Shown: piece by piece, positions 63,741 through 64,000 of the stretch
Numbering within the stretch: position 1 is the first letter of the stretch
Layout: every line of letters starts with the position of its first letter
Assembly (NCBI RefSeq): GCF_963675905.1
Contig: NZ_OY780936.1
Coordinates: forward strand, 1,435,946 to 1,499,945
Reading direction: 5' to 3'
DNA from: an uncultured Bacteroides sp.
Lineage (GTDB): Bacteria; Bacteroidota; Bacteroidia; Bacteroidales; Bacteroidaceae
Length of the DNA: 64,000 nucleotides
The notes under the pieces: generated by a model
Databases searched by the model: none
Seen by the model: the letters and a program-made list of their open reading frames with translations, nothing else
What the model was told of the DNA's origin: nothing
Translations under genes and position numbers: made by a program

Positions 63741-64000
63741 TTATTCGCTCCACACTAAAACTCCTGCAGGTTTCAGTGTTTTTTCACCAATCAGTATATC
63801 AGCTATTTCAGGCAGCTCCATTTTGTAATCGGCCGAAGAGTAATTTACAGCCACATAAAAACCATCGCGCCAGTACACGAAAACCCCTTCAGGGTAATTT
63901 TCAGTTGTCGCCCCTATTTTTTGATATGTATCGCGCAAAATATCTTTCTCGAGACGTGAATCATCAGTATCTACACCAATGTATGTTACAGAGCCTTTCC
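63741..64000 (-). CDS. C-terminal end of a beta-galactosidase (probably GH42), cut by window edge
   Basis: The minus-strand frame is open from the window edge to the stop at 63741, giving about 86 residues. It includes KGSVTYIGVDTDDSRLEKDI and FVYWRDGFYVAVNYSS, and ends GVLVWSE. The GxVxYIGVDTDD pattern followed by a small beta domain matches the C-terminus of GH42 beta-galactosidases. The start and catalytic part lie beyond 64000. It is 42 bp before GH31 and belongs to the same operon. Confidence 0.65.
   Translation of the reverse strand, partial: KGSVTYIGVDTDDSRLEKDILRDTYQKIGATTENYPEGVFVYWRDGFYVAVNYSSADYKMELPEIADILIGEKTLKPAGVLVWSE

Noticed and set aside
1-64000. tRNA or rRNA genes
   Set aside because: I found no cloverleaf-like segments or rRNA signatures in the intergenic regions. 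A tRNA search program would settle it.

Overview
The window looks like chromosomal DNA from a Bacteroidales anaerobe, most likely a Bacteroides species. The DNA is AT-rich. Many genes are preceded by the Bacteroides-type -7 element TAnnTTTG, Shine-Dalgarno sites are weak, and the proteome is typical of the group: TonB-dependent receptors, GH20/GH31/GH43/GH3/GH42 enzymes, the HU-HIG type of HU protein, type III glutamine synthetase and LL-DAP aminotransferase. I see no tRNA, rRNA or CRISPR array.

Layout. (1) 0-17.5 kb is a nitrogen-assimilation block: a long PurF-like amidotransferase and GlmS on the minus strand, divergent from GltB, GltD and AsnB on the plus strand. A secreted glycerophosphodiesterase, DapF, DapL and glutamine synthetase III follow. 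(2) 17.6-21.7 kb holds a LytS/LytTR two-component pair and a VTC-domain / DUF4956 / DUF2490 module. (3) 21.8-25.5 kb is a thiamine-salvage operon (outer-membrane receptor, PnuT-like transporter, thiamine pyrophosphokinase) behind a TPP riboswitch. (4) 25.5-33 kb is accessory DNA: two AraC/GyrI regulators, a four-gene operon (agmatine deiminase-like protein, a 47-residue membrane peptide, a possible MPG-fold protein, an ADP-ribosylglycohydrolase), an HU gene preceded by four regularly spaced FNR-box-like palindromes, and a secreted Lys/Cys-rich repeat protein. (5) 33-38.3 kb has an outer-membrane barrel protein and a GH20 hexosaminidase. (6) 38.4-47.6 kb is a complete [FeFe]-hydrogenase cluster (HydA, a HydB fused to a GltD-like domain, HydC, and maturases HydE, HydF, HydG). 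(7) 47.8-51 kb has a three-domain secreted esterase-like protein and an AraC regulator. (8) 51.0-56.6 kb is foreign DNA: an IS982-family element and a relic of a CTnDOT-type conjugative transposon (RteB intact, RteA frameshifted at a 22-bp unit). (9) 56.6-64 kb has a STAS/SpoIIAA-like gene and part of a hemicellulose-type glycoside hydrolase operon (GH42 cut by the window edge, GH31, GH43, GH3).

How they work together. Block 1 moves ammonia through glutamine (GlnN) and glutamate (GltBD) and spends the amide nitrogen on asparagine, glucosamine-6-phosphate and a phosphoribosylamine-type product. DapL and DapF make the meso-diaminopimelate used with glucosamine in peptidoglycan. The hydrogenase cluster gives fermentative NADH and ferredoxin an outlet as H2, and its HydB fusion may add a further pyridine-nucleotide or flavin step. 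The glycoside hydrolases supply sugars. The most unusual signals are the 23-bp-period palindrome array upstream of HU, the HydB-GltD fusion, the RteA frameshift at a 22-bp unit, the agmatine deiminase-like/ARH operon, and the IS982 copy that joins the transposon relic to the chromosome without a visible target duplication.
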